DNA from: JAWLCA01 sp050485905
GTDB lineage: Bacteria > Pseudomonadota > Alphaproteobacteria > Rhodobacterales > Rhodobacteraceae
Direction of reading: 5' to 3'
Length of the DNA: 15,565 nt
Assembly: GCA_050485905.1 (NCBI GenBank)
Contig: JBJHCH010000093.1
Span: 1-15,565 of the forward strand
Shown here one piece after another: positions 12,736-15,565 of this stretch (position 1 is its first letter; every line of letters starts with the position of its first letter). Below the pieces are notes generated by a model. It did no database searches. It was given only the letters and a program-made list of their open reading frames with translations, and was not told the DNA's origin. A program made the position numbers and the translations under genes.

Positions 12736-13428
12736 ATGCTGAAGCTGACCCCGATCCTTCTGGCAATCGCCTATGCCTACGTGATGTACCGCTTCTCGGT
12801 CTGGCGGACGTCGCAGGAGCTCGACGCGCGCTCAACCCTGCTGGCGGATCGTGAGATCCGGCGCGTAACCGACCGGATGGCCAAGGCGCTGGAGTTGGAC
12901 GCTATCAAGGTGCATCTTTACGAAGTCGACCCGGTCAACGGCCTGGCCGCGCCCGATGGCCGCATCTTCCTGACCCGCGGCTTCTATCGGAAGTTTCGTG
13001 AGGGAGAGGTGACGGCAGAGGAACTGGGAAGCGTCATCGCTCACGAGCTTGGACATGTTGCCCTTGGCCACACCCGCCGCCGCATGATCGATTTCTCGGG
13101 TCAGAATGCCATCCGTGTTGCACTGTCAGCGGTCTTGAACCGCTTCCTGCCCGGTGTCGGCATCTGGATCGCCAACATGCTAACCTCGCTTCTGGCCGCC
13201 CGCCTCAGCCGTCAGGACGAATACGAGGCCGACGCCTATGCTTCCGCGCTGCTGGTCAAGGCCGGCATCGGCACCGAGCCGCAGAAGAGTCTGTTCCGCA
13301 AGCTGCCCGGCCTGACCGGCGTCGGTGGCGGGATGCCCGTCTGGCTGATGAGCCATCCGAAGACCGAGGACCGGATTGCCGCTATCGAACAGCTTGAGGC
13401 GCGCTGGCGGCAGGTGCCGCAAGGGTGA
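12736..13428 (+). CDS. M48-family zinc metalloprotease, membrane-anchored
   Basis: A 230-residue peptidase. Residues 5-20 form one hydrophobic N-terminal segment (signal anchor). The zinc site is SVIAHELGHVALGH (99-112), with His103, Glu104 and His107 in HEXXH form. DEYEADAYA (161-169) supplies Glu164 as the third ligand, and MSHPKTEDRI (205-214) is the usual C-terminal motif. This architecture resembles short M48B-like enzymes that act in membrane or envelope protein quality control. It is shorter than HtpX, with the second hydrophobic stretch (about 138-155) only moderately apolar. Its substrate is unknown. The ATG at 12736 has no clear ribosome binding site, consistent with a leaderless transcript. 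Its stop lies one base from the stop of the convergent gene. Confidence 0.88.
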   Translation: MLKLTPILLAIAYAYVMYRFSVWRTSQELDARSTLLADREIRRVTDRMAKALELDAIKVHLYEVDPVNGLAAPDGRIFLTRGFYRKFREGEVTAEELGSVIAHELGHVALGHTRRRMIDFSGQNAIRVALSAVLNRFLPGVGIWIANMLTSLLAARLSRQDEYEADAYASALLVKAGIGTEPQKSLFRKLPGLTGVGGGMPVWLMSHPKTEDRIAAIEQLEARWRQVPQG

Positions 13429-13429
13429 G

Positions 13430-14200
13430 CTACCAGCGCCCGGTCGCGGCACGCCAGAGCAGTGATCCCCGGCGGGCAAACTCAGATTGAACCAGTTGTC
13501 CTGTCATCACTCTCTCGGGCTGGCGCGCCGCCAGTTTCAGGATTGCCTGCGTGCGCCACCCCGCCAGCATCGCCGGGCTTGCGGCACGCGGCACTTTCGA
13601 ACGTCCGGCTCGCGCGCGTTCCAGCCGCGCCAGCCCCGCTTCCGCGATCCGCCGGATCGCGCCGGGCGCCGCGTCCGGTAAAGGGTGCCGACCGCGTGCA
13701 GTCAGTTCCGGCACCGCCACCAGCCATGCGGCCATCCCGGCAGCCTGCCCAGCGCCTCGCACCACCTGCTCGTCTGCGCCGCCGAGCGCCTGAGCGGCGG
13801 TCCACATCAGCGTAGCGGCAGTGGCATCCAGGTGATCCCAAAGGGCCGCTTCATCCGCGAAGGGCTCTCGTGCGATATCCCATCGCCGGGCGGCGACCAG
13901 CCCATCCAGCGGCGCGACCGATATCCCGGTTTCGCGGATCACATCGGCAAGCGGCGTCGCGACCTCATGCGCGCGCACTGGTCCATTGCCGCCGATCTCC
14001 TGCAAGGCGTCGCGCCACCACTGCAGTCGCATCTCGGCGATCAAAGGCTCCTGCGTAACCCATGGGGCGCGCGCGACCTCCAGATTGAAGGCATAGAGCG
14101 GAAAGAGCCGCGCCCGCGCTTCAGGCGGCGCGGCTATCGTCGCAAGAAACCGGTCTGGATCGCCGCGTTCAACCAGTGCCGCACAGGCCTGCAGGCTCAT
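13430..14200 (-). CDS. Squalene/phytoene synthase-fold protein, NDUFAF6-like
   Basis: A 256-residue all-helical protein of the squalene/phytoene synthase superfamily. LYAFNLEVARAP (35-46) and EMRLQWWRDALQEI (56-69) align with the mitochondrial complex I assembly factor NDUFAF6 (AFNVELAQ and MRMQFWKKTVEDI). The aspartate-rich DxxxD motifs needed for prenyl diphosphate condensation are absent at both expected positions, so carotenoid or squalene synthesis is unlikely. Databases would probably call it phytoene synthase. A role like NDUFAF6 in NADH dehydrogenase assembly is inference from resemblance. Its ATG overlaps the cimA stop (ATGA), so the two are cotranscribed although no metabolic link is obvious. 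It ends one base from the convergent M48 gene, with no terminator between them. Confidence 0.8.
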   Translation of the reverse strand: MSLQACAALVERGDPDRFLATIAAPPEARARLFPLYAFNLEVARAPWVTQEPLIAEMRLQWWRDALQEIGGNGPVRAHEVATPLADVIRETGISVAPLDGLVAARRWDIAREPFADEAALWDHLDATAATLMWTAAQALGGADEQVVRGAGQAAGMAAWLVAVPELTARGRHPLPDAAPGAIRRIAEAGLARLERARAGRSKVPRAASPAMLAGWRTQAILKLAARQPERVMTGQLVQSEFARRGSLLWRAATGRW

Positions 14201-15565
14201 GCCGTTCCCGCCGTATCCCGCAAAAGCTTCCAGTTGATCGCATCCAGCAGCGCCTCGAAACTTGCATCGACGATATTCGGCGACACCCCAACCGTGGACC
14301 AGCGCCGCCCCTGCCCGTCCTCGCTGTCGATGATGACGCGGGTGACCGCCTCTGTCCCACCCTGGGTAATCCGTACCTTGAAATCGACCAGCTTCATGTC
14401 GTCGATCACCGCCTGATACGGACCCAGATCCTTGGCCAGTGCCTTGGCCAGCGCGTTGACGGGGCCACGGTCGGACCCGCTTTCGTCCATCGATTCCGAG
14501 ACCGAGAGCATCTTGCGCCCGTCAACCTTCACCACGACAACCGCTTCGGACAGGCTGACCATGCGGTCGTACTTGTTCTTCCGCCGCTCCACCGTCACCC
14601 GATACCGCTTCACCTCGAAAAACTCCGGCATCAGGCCCAGTTCGCGCCGGGCGAGCAGTTCGAACGATGCCTGCGCCCCGTCATAGGCATAGCCCTGGTC
14701 CTCGCGGACCTTGATCTCGGTCAGGATCGCACCGAGGCGCGCGTCACCCGGTGCCACGTCGATCCCCGCCGCTGCCAGCCGCGCGCGCAGGTTTGACTGG
14801 CCCGCCTGGTTGGACATGGGAATGATCCGCGCGTTGCCGACGACGCCCGGATCGATATGTTCATAGGTCACGGGATCCTTCAGGATCGCGCTGGCATGCA
14901 GCCCGGCCTTGTGGGCGAATGCGCTGGCCCCGACATAGGGCGCGGTCCGCAGCGGCACACGGTTCAGGATGTCGTCCAGTGTCCGGCTGACGCGCACCAG
15001 CCCTGCCAGCGCCTGATGGCTCACCCCGATGTCATACCGGCTGGCATAGGGCTCCTTCAGCAGGAGTGTCGGGACCAGAGTCGTCAGGTTCGCGTTGCCA
15101 CAGCGTTCGCCGAGACCGTTCAGCGTGCCCTGCACCTGCCGCACGCCGGCGTCGATGGCGGCCAGCGACCCGGCGACCGCATTGCCGGTATCGTCGTGGC
15201 AATGGATACCAAGCCGGTCGCCGGGGATGCCGGCTGCAATCACCTCGGTCACGGTGCGGCCGATCTCGGCCGGCAGCGTGCCGCCGTTGGTGTCGCACAG
15301 GACGATCCAGCGCGCGCCCGCGTCGTGCGCCGCCCGCAGGCAGCCCAGCGCATAGCCGGGGTTGGCGCGGTAGCCGTCAAAGAAATGCTCGGCATCGAAC
15401 AGCGCCTCGCGCCCCTGCGCCACCAGATGCGCGACAGAGGCGCGGATGTTTTCCAGGTTCTCCTCCAGCGTGACGCCAAGTGCGGTCGTGACGTGGAAAT
15501 CGTGAGTCTTGCCGACGATGCAGACCGCAGGGGTTCCAGCATTCATCACCGCCGCCAGCACGTCG
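14197..15565 (-). CDS. cimA: (R)-citramalate synthase, 5' end outside the window
   Basis: About 456 C-terminal codons of a roughly 540-residue enzyme; the frame is open to the right edge and the true start lies beyond it. The visible part begins inside the DRE-TIM catalytic barrel: IVGKTHDFHV, LCDTNGGTLP, and the metal-binding LGIHCHDDTGNAVA with GTLNGLGERCGNANL. AFAHKAGLHASAI marks the linker region. The C-terminal domain (SDRGPVNALAKAL, then DFKVRI and TRVIIDSEDG) is the LeuA-type allosteric domain that binds the end product. CimA condenses pyruvate with acetyl-CoA to citramalate, a threonine-independent route to 2-oxobutyrate for isoleucine. The H-D-F-H-V segment and SMDESGSDRGPVNA favour CimA over 2-isopropylmalate synthase. 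It overlaps the next gene by 4 bp. Confidence 0.93.
   Translation of the reverse strand, partial: DVLAAVMNAGTPAVCIVGKTHDFHVTTALGVTLEENLENIRASVAHLVAQGREALFDAEHFFDGYRANPGYALGCLRAAHDAGARWIVLCDTNGGTLPAEIGRTVTEVIAAGIPGDRLGIHCHDDTGNAVAGSLAAIDAGVRQVQGTLNGLGERCGNANLTTLVPTLLLKEPYASRYDIGVSHQALAGLVRVSRTLDDILNRVPLRTAPYVGASAFAHKAGLHASAILKDPVTYEHIDPGVVGNARIIPMSNQAGQSNLRARLAAAGIDVAPGDARLGAILTEIKVREDQGYAYDGAQASFELLARRELGLMPEFFEVKRYRVTVERRKNKYDRMVSLSEAVVVVKVDGRKMLSVSESMDESGSDRGPVNALAKALAKDLGPYQAVIDDMKLVDFKVRITQGGTEAVTRVIIDSEDGQGRRWSTVGVSPNIVDASFEALLDAINWKLLRDTAGTA

Noticed and set aside
1..15565. CRISPR array, tRNA/rRNA gene, IS element or prophage
   Set aside because: No regularly spaced long repeats, tRNA-like cloverleaf, transposase or phage protein was seen on either strand.

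Overview
The window reads as ordinary chromosomal DNA from a GC-rich alphaproteobacterium, most likely Rhodobacterales (Rhodobacter/Paracoccus-like). The reasons are the very high GC at third codon positions, a valine-degradation set (isobutyryl-CoA dehydrogenase, hydroxyisobutyryl-CoA hydrolase, mmsB), a zwf-pgl-pgi cluster, a CimA-type citramalate synthase, the small conserved alphaproteobacterial HNH protein, and the first codons of a class II (B12-dependent) ribonucleotide reductase at the left edge. The taxonomic call is inference from gene content. I see no IS element, phage gene, CRISPR array, tRNA, rRNA or obvious defence locus.

Layout. (1) 1-49, minus strand: first 16 codons of nrdJ. 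(2) 50-461: a 412-bp divergent intergenic region holding a tandem pair of NrdR-like boxes, a 15-bp-arm inverted repeat with outward-facing TTGACC elements, a structured nrdJ leader and a small direct repeat in front of the next operon. (3) 462-3485, plus strand: a tightly packed valine-catabolic operon, then a hairpin terminator and a small DUF2892 membrane protein (3557-3751). (4) 3752-3877: a convergent intergenic region with nested inverted repeats and TGCAC repeats in 11-bp register. (5) 3878-7604, minus strand: zwf-pgl-pgi, which takes glucose-6-phosphate into 6-phosphogluconate and interconverts it with fructose-6-phosphate. It is preceded by a promoter with a perfect LacI-type palindrome at the predicted transcription start. 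(6) 7762-9117, minus: mgtE with a 231-bp structured upstream region. (7) 9349-9933, minus: HNH protein with a good sigma70-type promoter. (8) 10106-11394, minus: an AlkA-like glycosylase and a carboxylesterase that overlap by 4 bp. (9) 11473-13428, plus: an MFS transporter and an M48-type metalloprotease. (10) 13430-15565, minus: cimA (5' end outside the window) and an NDUFAF6-like squalene/phytoene-synthase-fold protein, again overlapping by 4 bp.

Most of the coding content is recognisable housekeeping metabolism. The less explained material is in the intergenic DNA: the nrdJ leader and the symmetric inverted repeat (50-332), the 3779-3864 repeat structure, the mgtE leader, and the operator-like palindromes before zwf and the HNH gene. 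No new multi-gene system is evident to me.
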